This document shows, piece after piece, positions 34,501-46,900 of a stretch of DNA of 64,000 bases. The stretch spans positions 7,866,807-7,930,806 of the forward strand of contig CM041200.1 in assembly GCA_023078555.1 (NCBI GenBank), in the 5' to 3' direction. Within the stretch, counting starts at the first letter, position 1; each line of letters opens with the position of its first letter. The position numbers and the translations under genes are program-made. The stretch is from Ulva prolifera. Lineage: Eukaryota; Chlorophyta; Ulvophyceae; Ulvales; Ulvaceae. The notes below the pieces were generated by a model that was not told the DNA's origin, ran no database searches, and saw nothing but the letters and a program-made list of their open reading frames with translations.

Positions 34501-37500
34501 CCAATCACGCGCCCGGGCTCACGATCATAATAGCTTTCACCAATGTCCAGCAGAAAATCGTCAGGGACGTACTCATCCTCCATGGGGAGGTATCCTGCAT
34601 GCAAAATTCGTGCCTCAGACGTGACAGGTGGCGCAGCCACGGAAGGCGTTCAGCAGCTGTGAACAAGCACTGTGATCTGGAAAATACACAAGTCTGCCAG
34701 ACTTGTGTATTTTCCAGATCACAGTGCTTGCCAGTGGTCGCAGTGATCAACCGCAGTGATAGACATACTTCACCTGCAACGGTGAATTTCTAGCTCTAGC
34801 TCTCTTACAGTTATGTCAAAGTATCCCACGTGCAAGCACCCCGTGTGTGCGTGACGTCACCACCCACCAACTTCCTAAAGGTGGGAGGCTCGATGGAGTT
34901 GGCAGGAATTCTGAATTGCAGCAGTGCGACACACATGGTTTACAGCGCGACATGTATGTTCCATACCTCCGCCATGAGCGTTATCTGCCTCGCCTGGAGC
35001 CTGGGCGGCCGCACAGGCAAGGCTGCGGGCATATGCCTGCTTCCGGACCACTTCCGCCGCTGCAGGGCATCCGGGGCGCCAGGCGCCGCGCCTTGCAAAC
35101 ACCAACGCGTTCGTGCAGTCGCTCATGGCTGCGCTGCGAATGCGGAACTCCTCGCAAAACGCGCCGCGGTCGGCTGCAGGCACCGGCTCCAGCGGCACAT
35201 CATACGCCTCGTCATCCTCCGGATATGTGGCGGTTCCGGGCGGGTACAAGTAGACACGCCCACAGCCTGGCACAGGGAAGGTTGATATTGACCAAACACC
35301 GTTACTAGTATAGTCGTTGATGGTTGTGCTGACCACAGCGCCGGCTTGGAGGGTGACATTGGCGAGGGAGACGTTGGAAAAGCGGACGGTGCCATCAAAT
35401 GACACGTCGGCGAGCTCCACAGGCAGGCGCATGCTGCGGAAGACGGTGTTACGGATGTCGGCGGCGCTGCGCAGAATCGTGAGAGGGGAGTGGTACCCTG
35501 CCCAGTCCGAGAACACGCACCCTACAGCACCAGCACGTGGCGTTTCTCATGCGTGCACAGGTGCCCTCATACTATAGTAGTGCCCCCCCCGGACCTCCGA
35601 GCCCGACCATGTAACGTGAGCATCCCAGGCCTGGGCCTGCTGACACATACTGTGCCTTGCACTTCCGGCCTGTAGCCTAACGGTCTGGAGCCTACTGAGT
35701 ACCCAGGGGCGACACGGCCTCGGTGCGGGCGCATGTGCTGCCTCAGTGCTTGCGGGCCGCTGCTAAGGGCAGATGAAGGGCGGAACATGCATGCAGTTAC
35801 GGCGCGATAACGGCGCCACGGGGCGCAGACTTCATGAGTGCTGCGTGGAGGCGAGGCTTCTGGGCCAGTGGGCTGCAGGGAGGATATCGGCCTCGGAAAC
35901 GCCCCTCCCGCCACATTCCTGGTTTTGTTCATGCATGTGCACGCATGAGCGCGCACAGCGAGCGTTCTGTTGAAGGTGCTGGTTGTGGCAGCCAAGGAAC
36001 CAGGAATCAGCTGAACCAGGAATCAGCTGCAGGTATGTGCGATATCGCACATACCTGATTCCTGGTTCCAGTATCGATACTGGAATCAAGACCAGCGCAG
36101 GCGTCCGTGCGCCAACTGATTCGGCCGGACAGACTGTGTGCACAAAAATGCATGAACGAGGCAGTCAGATTCATTCCGAGCAGCTGCAGGCTGTGGGAAT
36201 GGTGCCATAGCAATGGCAGTGCAGCGTACGAGGGACTGCGCGGCGCAGCCAGGCTGCCACGCCGCAAGCGTGCACGCGGCGCCGCAGTCGTTTTCAAAGT
36301 TTGCCACAGCTGCAGCTGCAGGCGCCACCGCCGAGGCTGCAGCTGGGCCAAATTGCTGAAGGGTCGCCGTCGGGTCAAGCAAGAATGATGTGCCTACGCA
36401 CTGCGTCGTGCTCAGATCTAGAGTGCTTGGATTTCTAGGGTGACCGAGATGTTGCGGATCAGAATGTGCATACTATAGTAGGCATTTTTGAGTTTTCATG
36501 CAAGGCGCACATCCGCAAGTGGTTGCATAAACAGATGGTCAAGGCGTGGTGTCAGGAACGGCACGTTGCCGGGTGGGATGTCGATACTGCCTTTCAATGC
36601 CCGGTCCCAACGCTGCTGCAGATTGCGGACAGCGCATCATCGCCATGCATGCAAGCGAATCATTTCATGGCGTTGATGCGCTGTCCGCGGGTGCATTGCC
36701 AAGGTCAATTTGGTAAGGCGCGTTCGCACACCTTTCAGCTGAGCTCAGACTTCATGTGGGGTGGCGCACCATCAATATATATCGAGCAATCCTTGTGCTC
36801 TGCCATCACTCCTGCTGTGGCGATGTAATTGGCTTGAAACGTGGTATTTGTCACGTACACTGATGCTGCCCTGGAGACCGGCTCGGTAGACCGGACGACG
36901 CTATCGGCACCCACCGACAGGAAAGAGAAGTCCGACAACGGCGATGCGCCACGGGGCTTCCGGCGCAGGTACAGGTTGTCCACCCACACAGATGCATTTC
37001 TCACAAGCAGCCATGAATGATGCATGATGAGCATGCATTGAAACGGCTTGAGCGGCAGGAGGTCCGCGGTGTCGGCGGCGGACAGGCCGAGGGCGGCTGC
37101 AGGGTCGCCAGCGGAGCAATTACCCTGAAGCGCACTCTTCTGGGCGTCATGACATGGCCACATGCAGTGCAGTGCACAGTGTGCATGTGGTGGCGCGAGT
37201 TTCCCGGAACGTCACCGTTACTGTGCACATGCCTGCGTGGAGCCGGCTCGCCTCCAGGTCTCCGCCACTGTCTGAGGGGGGTTTCCAGGTGGTTTACCCC
37301 TTCGGCATATGTGGTCACCATCTGTGGACGGTCCCGTTAATTCGGAGTTGTCAATGTCCAATAGGATAAGGCTCCGAGCCGCTCGAGTGACTCAGTAAAT
37401 TCAGATTTACTTTACTTTACTGTCGACCCGTGTGAAGGTTTCGATCGAAGCCTTCTGGGGCAACAGATGTGAACAGCTGTGAGAATGACTCCTTCGCTGT

Positions 37501-38410
37501 ATTTGTCTCAACTCGTGTACTCTGCTGTAACAACTGCAGGGGATGCCAAAGGCAACGCAGATCGTGCATGGACCCAGAGTCGGTTGTACTGTACTACATA
37601 ACCACTAGACTGTATACGCATGTGCAGCTGCAGTAGATATATAGAGAGATAATTAGGGCCACAGCTCTCAGTTCAGCTAGCACCAGGACGGACAGACTCA
37701 TCCTACAAACAAAATCGCACCTTGAATCCAGATCTATTGAAGCGCGTATGAGCATGCGTGATGTCCCCTAAGAACCTGCAGCTATACACTCCCAAGCAGG
37801 TGGGAGGTGCAACGCGCAGCACTAGTATAATTCTGGAATCAGCGGCCGCACGAGACCGTGGGGAACGCAATGTTGCGGGCTCGCCAAACGAAAAGCGGTG
37901 TACTGCAGAAGAGGATCTACGCCCAGCTGCAGGTCAGACACAGCAGAATCATCTCGAAAGAGAGGATATTCGGTAACGACATAGCCGGGCTGCAAACCTC
38001 CAGCTGTGCACATATATTGCGCAGCAACAACGTGCGCCGTAAAGGCAGAACAGGTGGCGCACCCGAATGGACCTCGGCTGCTCAGTAGCATACATCAACG
38101 CCAAGGACGGCTGGATCTGCGACGGCTGCTGCGTGTGTTCACGTTGTCCCGCTGTTGTCTGCTCGCGAGGCAGGGGGAGCGGCAGGCGCTCGAGTTGGCC
38201 GAGGTCGAGGTGGGCTCGGATCTCGATGTCGAGAGCCCCGGCCATGACCGCATCCTGAAGGCCCACTGCAGTTGTGACGACAGTGATGGCAGCTGGGGGT
38301 GCTGGGAGCTGGCGGTGGGGGGGCTGCCTTGCAGGGGGGCGGGGGCCTTGGGCCGTACGGGCAAAGCTTCGACGGCTCGTTGCGGCTGCCATGAGCTCTA
38401 GTTGCAACAC
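31543..38410 (-). CDS. Gene B: receptor-like pseudokinase, 927 aa, 8 exons
   Basis: Proposed exons (minus strand): 38410-38063, 37124-36770, 35521-34967, 34594-34467, 33996-33489, 33123-32759, 32467-32141, 31740-31543. All are GT-AG and the phases close to 928 codons. Ectodomain motifs are ALDIEIRAHLDL, GNCSAGD, PFQC, GCVF, MSDC and PGC, about residues 1-462. The stalk is PTPDEWPP; the transmembrane helix ends IMLWFVFRRFRHH. The kinase fold keeps Lys651 (HVVKLFL) and the AEA Glu. Its catalytic loop is HCNLKPSK (772-779), so the HRD Asp is Asn774 and the Asn is Lys779; DFG is GFS (793-795). This makes it the second most degraded active site of the array. It shares nearly all of exons 3-8 with gene C. 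Its ectodomain exon 3 is split by an intron not present in A, D or E. No signal peptide is visible in the first exon. Confidence 0.82.
31829..31882. repeat. Three-copy 18-bp tandem repeat
   Basis: CTGAGTAGGCTGATGTAT is repeated three times (the last copy ends TAG). It lies in the intron between the last two exons of gene B. Confidence 0.85.
34664..34730. repeat. 67-bp perfect hairpin in gene B intron
   Basis: Two 33-base arms (starting CAAGCACTGTGATCTGGAAA) are exact reverse complements around a single central base at 34697. It lies between exons 34967 and 34594 of gene B. No terminal duplication was recognised. Such a tight hairpin would fold in both DNA and RNA. Confidence 0.92.
36031..36085. 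repeat. Clustered palindromes in gene B intron
   Basis: There is a 26-bp perfect palindrome at 36031-36056 (arms AGGTATGTGCGAT) and a 20-bp one at 36066-36085 (TTCCAGTATCGATACTGGAA). AACCAGGAATCAG just before them is inverted as CTGATTCCTGGTT between them. Confidence 0.85.
36227..36300 (-). pseudogene. Relic of an ectodomain exon inside gene B intron
   Basis: The minus-strand reading here, ENDCGAACTLAAWQPGCAAQ, resembles the end of the family's third ectodomain exon (gene B: MSDCTNALVF..AWRPGCPAA), including the SDC and WxPGC spacing. No other part of that exon and no splice sites are evident. It sits between exons 2 and 3 of gene B, consistent with a decayed exon copy left after rearrangement. 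Confidence 0.45.
36625..36688. repeat. Hairpin with 15-bp arms in gene B intron
   Basis: GCGGACAGCGCATCA at 36625-36639 is inverted exactly at 36674-36688, with extra CGCCATG/CATGGCG pairing inside. Confidence 0.8.
37270..37420 (-). repeat. Dispersed TAAAGTAAAGT repeat, left inverted copy
   Basis: This 151-bp block is the inverted, somewhat longer version of 38811-38926. Shared wording includes GTAAAGTAAAGTAAATCTGA, CAACTCCGAATTAACGGGAC and CCACATATGCCGAAGGGGTA. It has two small insertions relative to the right copy. It lies in intron 1 of gene B. Confidence 0.88.
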
Positions 38411-38810
38411 TGCCAGCGTAGCTGGGGGTGCGGGGCAAGCTGCCTGATCACCGGAGCCCTGATGCCTGGTGCTTCCTGCAGCCGTTCACACCATGGGCTC
38501 AAGCCTCGTGACTGTAGGTGTTGGAAGTAATAGCATATGGATGTGGCATGATTTGGAGCGTAACTTGAGTAATTCTATAGGGGAACACCAGTGTTGGGTC
38601 ATCGGACTCGAGAACATGGAACAACTCCAAGTATCACATGGCAGTGTTTCACGACTAGTACTCCTGCCTGGATGCATCTCTTCTCGGCATATGCGAGCGC
38701 CGAGAAGGCTGCCTTCAGCGGCTGCAAGCTGCCGCAAAACTGCATGAGTGCATACGCAGCCGACTTTGGCGTCACCGATATGTGGACAGATCTGTTCCTT
38801 CAGTTGATGA

Positions 38811-38926
38811 GTAAAGTAAAGTAAATCTGAATTTACAGAGCCGGATTCCCATTGGACATGGACAACTCCGAATTAACGGGACCACATATGCCGAAGGGGT
38901 AAACCACCAGGAAAGCCCCCTCAGAC
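38811..38926 (+). repeat. Dispersed TAAAGTAAAGT repeat, right copy
   Basis: 116 bp from GTAAAGTAAAG to CCCCCTCAGAC, the inverted partner of 37270-37420. The two copies flank 1.4 kb that includes the first exon of gene B. Confidence 0.88.
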
Positions 38927-40302
38927 GCCCGTACGCAACTCACAGGGCCTCCTCCTGTGCTAAGCGAGGTGGTCACGTACGGCCGTTATAAGTCGTCAAT
39001 TGCAATATACAGTTCAGGTGCACCGCGACACACATCACATAGCAGAGATGCTAATGCTCTGCTCAGACGTCGGCCGGTACCCTCGGCGGGCGACATGAAC
39101 TGTGAATCCACATGCAAGCCCATCGCCTCACTGGCCCAAGATCGGCGCCTCAAGCACAGGGTTCAAGTGTAAGTTACAGCGCCCCCCACTAAACTGAGAA
39201 TCGTCTCGGAACCCAATACTGGTAGTCCGGCAAGGCCCATCTATAGCTACATGTTCTGTCGGCACGCGTTGGACGTACGCGAGCAAGGGCTACACCGTGG
39301 CGCTTGCACTGATCATGAGATGCGGGGCATATATTACATAAGGTCCCTGCCAGCCTGAGGACCTAGAACTAACACCGTAGCGAACCAACTTGAAGGGGCT
39401 ACGCACATGTGTATGTGTGTGCCAGCCCGGGGCTGGCGACTCCATGCATATGGACTCCATATCGGAGGCGCTGGCGGTGTGAAGAAGCTGATGTCGGAGA
39501 GGCAGGGAGCGCCGCATGCACGCGGATCCATATGAAAACGCATGTGTACACCTTGCATGTACCATGGCAGCCAAGCCATCATGATGCATGCCTTGACCAC
39601 AGCTGTCTTGATGATGCGCCCATGCATGCAAATGCAGACCAGACCCAAGGCACAGCACCCAGTAGCTGGTACTACTAGTAGTTGAGTAGTGCTCGACCCC
39701 AGTACTACTCACAAGCAGAGGTGCTGTTCTAGTAGCTGGCTGTGAGCGTGAAGATGCTATAGCAATAGTAAATGTATTCACGTGGAACTTTGTTGTGATG
39801 TTTGCTCAGACCCGTCCGTTGTCTTTCACTGGTTGTATGCGTCCTACGTACTGCGTACTACGGGCTCCCGGATGATCCCTGTATTGTGCGGTCCGATACT
39901 CCGGAGTTGTCATTCAAGTTGCCCAAATGCATTTGGCCATGGCTATGGATTGATGCAGACATGCCAACATACATATTGTATCCCACATCATATGATTGCA
40001 CGTTTGGCATTGTGGTGTACGTGCTACGTCTCCATTGCTCACTGATGGCAAGCGCGATCATGATCACGCGCCTTGGCCTAGGCCCGGTCCTTGCTCAAGT
40101 GTCCGGTGCATCGATATCTGAGTATGAACCAGCTGCAAAATGCCAGTGCTGACAGCATAAAACGCATGGTCTCATTTGTATAGAGGTACACCTCTCATTT
40201 CTACCATGGTATCGTTTCTACGTATACCTCACATTTAAAGATACCATAGTAGGCCGAAGTGTCTGTTGTATTCCTGCAGGCATGTGCAAGATGCAACCAC
40301 GT

Positions 40303-40397
40303 GTTACAAAAGAGCAACTGGGAGAAGACAAACACCACAAAATATCACAACAGAGTGGACGGGAAAAGACAAACACCACAAAGGAATCTCATCCGAA
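40303..40397 (-). repeat. Two head-to-tail copies of a small dispersed repeat
   Basis: On the minus strand both units (40303-40345 and 40351-40397) read like GTGGTGTTTGTCTTTTCCCG. They are related to the plus-strand copies at 42166-42214, 42596-42650 and 52269-52320 (TTTGTTTTCTCCCG..CACTCTTTTGTAA). Confidence 0.65.
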
Positions 40398-41369
40398 ACG
40401 CCACCACGTGCGCCACTTTCGCCAGCACGAAGTCTCGACGACATCAACATCCGACTCGGATGAGTCACGAGCATGTGTCAGTGTAGCAACAGAAGATACG
40501 AGACACAGTAAAATGTAGATATTTTTTAGAGCATTGCCTTCGCAGTTGTGTTTGTGTATGCCGTACACTGTTTTGAAACCCATATATGCGTATATACGCT
40601 TCGCAGCTGACATGTCGCGATTTGGTGTCATCTCAGTGGAGATAGCTAGCGGTTGTGGCACTGCGCCGCTTACTTTGCTGGGAAGCCAGTCGCGCAGCAA
40701 TACGTGCACCAAATACACACACGTCTTCAATTTCCAGACGGAGTGCGTGCTCGGTTCAGCTAGGCGGCTTGCGCGCGCGCACACCTTCAGATCTGATCCG
40801 TTGCCTGGTCGCGGCTGCGCCCTTCGTTTACTACAGAACAGCGCGAGGGCGTAGATAAAGCCAACGACAAAGATATTTCTGCGGCAGTTCCCCTACAACA
40901 GCCCGTGATGGAAGCTTCCGAACGCAGATCTGCGCCGCTGCGCCGGGTGCATATATGCATAAGCCGATTTGGGCCTAGTGACAGCGACGGATGTACGTTT
41001 CGACCTCGTCATGTCGCTGAAGTTCCAAGGCAGGGAAGGGGAGCAGACAAACACACCGCTAGCTTGCCCGCGCCTCCGCGATGGCACAATGCGAGCTCGA
41101 GCTCGTGTCATGATATCAGGACATGTGTACCGCGGTACCGGCCCAGCGGTGCCAGGATGGGGAGGTTCGCAGCGACCACCTCGGCCGCGGCGCCGGGTGG
41201 TTGTGCACATGCCTCTGAATATGCATGTGACGCATGAGGGACGCATGGCCATGGGCGGCCGTTGTCGCCGCTGAGGTGTGCTGCTGTACTCGGCATGCAT
41301 GTGCCCGCAACTTGATTACGAGGACGTGTGGCGGGTGTATCTCATGAGATACTTGCAACAAGGAGGTCT

Positions 41370-41575
41370 CTGTGCTACAAGGGCAAAGCAAGGCAGGTAG
41401 CACCGCGAGCAACAACCAGGGGAACCACACACCACGCAACAAGCGACACGCAGCACACACCAACGCATCCACGCAACGTCAGCACCTGCGCCGGCCACAG
41501 CCACACAGCCATACACACAGAGGTCTGCTTGCTACTTTCGCGGTGCTGCCCGCCTTGCTGCCTTTGTCCATGTAA
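41370..41575. repeat. Inverted repeat with flanking direct repeats
   Basis: TGCTACAAGGGCAAAGCAAG..AGCACCGCG near 41369-41406 is inverted near 41537-41575. GAGGTCTCTGTGCTAC occurs in direct orientation at about 41363 and 41585. This looks like a small non-autonomous element. Confidence 0.55.
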
Positions 41576-41998
41576 CACACACAGAGGTCTCTGTGCTACG
41601 AGGCGAGTCCACGGGAATTTATGCAGTGAGCACTACAGCCCCATGCAACTTTTCTATTCTTGCAACACTGTGGCAATTGCCTGAGGCCTGGCAACCACCC
41701 ACTGGCACGGCCGGTATGAATTCAACGGGAGGCTTGCGTACGCACAGCGACGCTGGCACGGACGTAATCGCAAGTGTGTGGGATTGGCTCAGTCCGTCCG
41801 TGAACACGGACACATCGTGTGGCACTGCGCAGCACACCTGGGTACAAGGGGCCTGTTGTTGTACTTCTATGCCCATTCACTAGAAGAGCTCTTCTGTAAC
41901 ACAGTAGAAGCGTGGCAATCTCAAACGTGACAGACGACCGTGTGCAACACATCAGCAGTCAATTTTCAACCCACGTGCACAGTTATTCCTGGGTGCAT

Positions 41999-42106
41999 TG
42001 AGCTCACACCACATATGTATGATAATAATACCACATATGTGTGTACATATGTTGTAATTATAAGCAGGGGGCTCTGAGATTGTATACGTATGTGGTGTGA
42101 ACTCAA
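41999..42106. repeat. MITE-like element with about 17-bp terminal inverted repeats
   Basis: GAGCTCACACCACATATG at the left is mirrored by TATGTGGTGTGAACTC at the right, bounding about 108 bp of AT-rich sequence. Confidence 0.65.
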
Positions 42107-42165
42107 CCACGGTACCTGCCAGCGGAATCCTGATGCCCTGTCATGTGTGTTCTTTGCTGATGTTT

Positions 42166-42650
42166 CGGATGAGATTCGTTTGTGGTGTTTGTCGTTTCAC
42201 GTTGACTCTTTTTTAACCTTGATGCCCTGGCTAACAGTTTTAAAAAAAGCAGTGCGCGCCACCTTGCTACAGGTGCGCTGTGGGTCTGTGGGGAGGGCAA
42301 AAACAAAGAACGCGACACGCAAGGAGGACGTGCCGTGCAGCTGTGTCGGAAGCTTGCTCTGCAGAGCATCTCCACCAGCTGGAAGTGAAACAGAACCAGC
42401 ACGACTTGGTCGCAATGTCTCGGCCAGGGTCGCCGCAATTCGGCACGCTGCCACAGGCTTTGGAACGTGGGCTGCTGCCTGCTGTTCTTTCACACGAGAC
42501 GTCCGGCCAATAGTGGTTGCGATGCTCAAGCAAGCTTGGACGTGGCTAGCGCTGCTGCAGTTCAGATACTACATGCTGCCGCAGTGTAATATTACTATGA
42601 TTAATCTCGGTTTCAGTGTTTGTTTTCTCCCGTTCACTCTTTTGTAAATA
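42166..42650 (+). repeat. Two plus-strand copies of the small dispersed repeat
   Basis: The copies at 42166-42214 (CGGATGAGATTCG...) and 42596-42650 (TCTCGGTTTCAGTGTTTG...) share the end CACTCTTTTGTAAA or a close variant. A third matching copy is at 52269-52320. Confidence 0.65.
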
Positions 42651-43909
42651 CTATGATTATGATCAACTAACAAAGATCTTTTGTAAACTCGAGTGAGCGG
42701 GAGAAGAAACCTTCCACAACAGAGTCTCGTCCGCACCAGTAGCCCCACAGGAGCTTGTGCCGCGCGAACCGGAACACCCATGCCACCCCCAGCTGATGCA
42801 GTACTGAGGCATAGCCGCCTGTGGACACCACCCGCACCCCCACCCCCGCACAAATGCACCTGTTCACATGCATGCTGCGACCTCTCACATGGACAGCTGC
42901 TTTCACAAATAAGACAGGGTTGCGCCGGGGCGCCCGCTGCCGCAGTTGGGGGGTGCACCCTCGCGCCAGCGCACGAAAGAGCCGCAAGTGAAACAGCTTT
43001 GTAACCAATGCATCGCAGCCAAGTGGGCATGCGTCCCGGAACCCAGCCGTCCGATTCGAAGTCAACTATGGCAGCAGGCCAGGGCTGCATATCTTTCTTA
43101 AATACGCTATCTCAGGATACTGTGTGCACCTCTGGACGGGTACGAGCTACGGAATGCCGAATTAAGGATCATGTTCATGCAGCAGGGTAGGAGAGGGCCC
43201 CAATAGCGCACACAGGCCCCATTGGCCACATTCAAGCACTGGACGGCTTGGACCAGTCACCCCGCTGCTTGCCGCAGGGCCGCGTATACAATGACAACGT
43301 GCAACAGAGACCCTCTGCACCCCGTTGGATGGTGGGTGGGGGAGCGGGCGTGCATGCACAGCTGCCCGTCCCTCACCCAAGCCAGCTATGGCAACTTTGG
43401 GCGCTGTCTCTGTGTCAGGATGCTGACGCTGAACTGTGGACTGATCTGCGAGTTTTACAAGGACAAAGGTGATGTGTGCATCCCCCCCCCCCCCCCGAAC
43501 TATGTCAGCCTAGGCTGTGTCGGATGTGAACGTGCTGTGCTCCGTCACGGCGTGCGCTGTGACCCCCAGGTCTTCCGCGTCGCCGAGCCACACCGTCGTC
43601 GCGCCGCCTCGAGCCGCGTCCGCGCCGCTCACGCTGGCCATGCTGGGCATCCTGGGCGCGGCGGCCGCGGCGGTGATGCTGCCGACCCCGCCTGCACAGC
43701 AGACCGGGCTGAGTCGGATAACACTGAGTCAGCGAACTAACGTGTGTCAAGACTAATCCTGATTGTGGCGGACACGCAGGCGCTACCCAGTGCGGTCCGG
43801 CACCACATGCATGCTGCTGTGTCTCGCGGCAATTCTCAGCACGAGCGCTGTGAAGGCAACAGCTGGGAGAGCGGAGCCCGACTGGTTCCGAGCACTAGCT
43901 GGGCTCTCG

Positions 43910-46900
43910 CTATCCAAATCGCGACTCAGAGGCCAGTTCGCCCCAGGCAACAGGTCCATCTACGCCAATCGCCGCTGAATGCGGCCACACGCGGAACGCG
44001 GAACGCCCACTTCCGCATCGCCTGTCCAACCAACACACCCCACATCCAGATCCTTGTAGCCGCAACGATCGGCACTGCTGCGGCATGCTGGGCATGCAGT
44101 GCGGGAGAGGCGGGGGCGCACTCGCTTCCATGGTGGAGCGGGCGGCGAAGACGCGGGTGCAGGCGACGTGGAAGCGGCGCATGGATGCGCGCTGCGCAGG
44201 CTCCCGCTGCAGCAGCGCCATCAGGGGGCCCTTCAGCACGCCGAGCTTCGCCACGGCGGCCTCCCCGCAGGGGCCCTCCCATGGCAGCGGCTCCTCTCCC
44301 CTGAGCATCGCCAGCACCTGCACGTGGAGGCGGCCGCTTGGGCGACGGGCGTTGAGCATGGCAGGTCATGGCTTCACCTGATATGTGAAGCGGACGGCCC
44401 GGCAGTGACATCGCACAGGCGGCGAAAGGAACTGGACATGCACAGCTGAACAGCCCGCACACGTGCATTGCACCGCAGTTGACTTGCAGAGGCATGGTAG
44501 AGGAGTGTTTCGTCAGCGCATTCTGCGCCAGTCAGTGCAAAGCATCCGCCGACCAGCTCCTCAGGCCGAACAGTGCCGTGGCAATACTGCCGACCCTGAA
44601 TTCGCACATGCATGCGGACCAGCACTGAGGCAGTGAGGTACACACTGCGGCAGAGACAAGGCGCACAGGCTGCATCACAACGCCTGTGCGGATCCAGTGT
44701 CTTGTCTGGGTTGCATGTCTGACCATCAAGACCAAACAGCCGTAACTATTTGCATCGTACTTGACAGGGCACATTACCGTATCAACAACGTGCCTGGTAA
44801 ATAGTACTGCAGGTATCTGACAGGGCATAGATGTGGACAATCCAGACCAACCAGCTGAACAAGATTGTATGGTAATCATCCGGGCATGGTACTACTGTAT
44901 CAACAACATCGTTGATCACAAGGCACACCTGTTCCCTCCCAGCTGACGTCATCCGGAACGCAGGGCCGCCGGTGAACAGCTCAAACGCAAGCACGCCGAG
45001 CGACCAGGAGTCCAGCTCAGGCAGGCAGAGGACCTCCCGGTCGCCGCGGTCGTACGCGCGCACAACCTCCGGCGCTGAGTAGGCGAGCACGGCGCGCAGC
45101 GGCGCCCGGCTGCCGATGCGCGCCGCACTCGTGAAGCTGCTCAGAACCCACCGTTTAGCGCGGGGCAGGAGGACGATGCTGGTGGGCTTGATGCTGCGGT
45201 GCACGTGGCCGGCTGCATGCATGTTGGCGAGGCGCAGCGACACTTGTGACAGAATCTGCATTCATACATCCGTCTTGACCAAATAGGGAAGGGGGAGAAT
45301 GTTGGGCAGCTGGGGCCGCTCTTCAGGAGTTTTGCGTAGCAGTACGCTCGCTTGGCTACATAAATGCTTGCAAAACACTTGCATAGGTTGCACAGTTTCA
45401 TGTGAGTGGAACTGAGACAGTGCTCGACTCGGCTGGTTCGGGCCCACAGACATATACGCAGCCATACCCGCGTCATCATGCATGTGCACCGGCAGGTGAC
45501 CTGTTAAGCACTAGCCAGTGTGGTGGTGCAAAACATTGTAACAAGCTGATGCGGGAACTGAAGTACTCAGAAGGAGCACCACCCTGCGCACACCCCAGAG
45601 ACATGGCTGCTGCTGAGGAGAAGGAGATGCTACATTTGTTTAGATTGCAACCGATGCGGCGACGTAAATGCTGGCAAGAAGTCCGGGCATTCGGAGGGGT
45701 AGATACTCTGACAAGGGCTAGATAGCAGGTATCTGGACCTTGCCATTGAGTATGGAGAAGGCACAGGAGCACAGGAGCTCGGGCCCATTGCATGGCCCAG
45801 CAAAGCGCTTCTACCAGACAATACATTGAAGCCGGGGGGTGCACCGAGAGGGAGGCAAAGACGTCCGGGGCCGCCCGGTTCGACCACTCCAGCAGCGACT
45901 CCCCCCGCACCGTCACCACGCACGGCGGCAGGCCCCGGCCCTGCGGTGTCTGCAGCGGTGCATGTGTGCCGTCGCTCACCGCCGCGACCTCCGGCAGAAA
46001 CGCCTCCGCGGCCTCCGCCGCGGCCCGGGGGCCCGCGGCCGCGGCCGCTGGCGCGGCCGCGGCCGCCGCGGACACCGCGTCGGCGGCGATGGCCGCCGCC
46101 TTGGCGGCAAGCGGCCATGCGAGGCCGGTGCGGAGCGCCGGCGTGTGCGCCGCGTACAGCGTCGCCTCGGACTCAAATGCGTCAGCGTCGAGGAAGAACT
46201 TCACGGCGTACTCCCGCATGTCGCGGCAGCCACGAGCGAATTGGACCACTGTGCTGCCTGCACGCGTGACCTCTGTGACCGAGGGCAAGGCGGGGCCGCA
46301 GCGCGGTGCACAGCAACGCATACAGCCACTCACCAAAGCCACATCAGCAACAGTGGTAGATGCTGCACCAGGTGTCACACGGACACAGACGAAGAGGCAG
46401 GTAGCATCTCAGGAACCCGCACGCATCAAGCATAATCACATGCAACAAGCACTGATACATCAACAGCCGTTGCAGCACAAAGCAAGGGAGGAGGGCGTTC
46501 ACACCCCCGAGGCAGCGCTCGGCGGGCCCCAGCAGCTCGAACTTGCCGAGCAGCGCGTGCTCGCTGCGGCCGCAGCGGTCAAGCTTCCGGAAGAGCGCGC
46601 TCAGCCGTGCCTCCTGTGTGGCTGTGGCGGCGTGCGCGAGCTCGATGCTGCCGGCGGCCGCAGCCGCCGTGGCGCCATGCGAGAGGAGCAGCGCGTCCGA
46701 GCTGTGCATGCCGCTGCTGCCGCTGGCCGCCCCCTGTAGCCACACACCACCGCGTGGATAGACAGTGCAGGTGAGCGCAGCTTACGCACAGCACAGGGAT
46801 GTGCACTCAAGGCAACAGCGTCTGGCGCTACCTAGCTGCTGGGGTTAACGTCCGCCAAGCCACAGCACGTACCACACACCACGCGCTTGAGGAGGCGCTA

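Larger units (their letters stand above)
38411..43909. other. Spacer between gene B and gene D
   Basis: No supported gene. It contains repeat copies (38811-38926; small elements at 40303-40397, 41370-41575, 41999-42106, 42166-42214, 42596-42650) and a C tract at 43482-43496. A minus-strand TGTAA (near 43456) about 450 bp after the gene D stop is a possible polyadenylation signal. Confidence 0.5.

Noticed and set aside
45792-46739. 315-codon plus-strand ORF
   Set aside because: Antisense of gene D kinase N-lobe and juxtamembrane exons; Ala/Arg-rich as expected of a GC-rich shadow.
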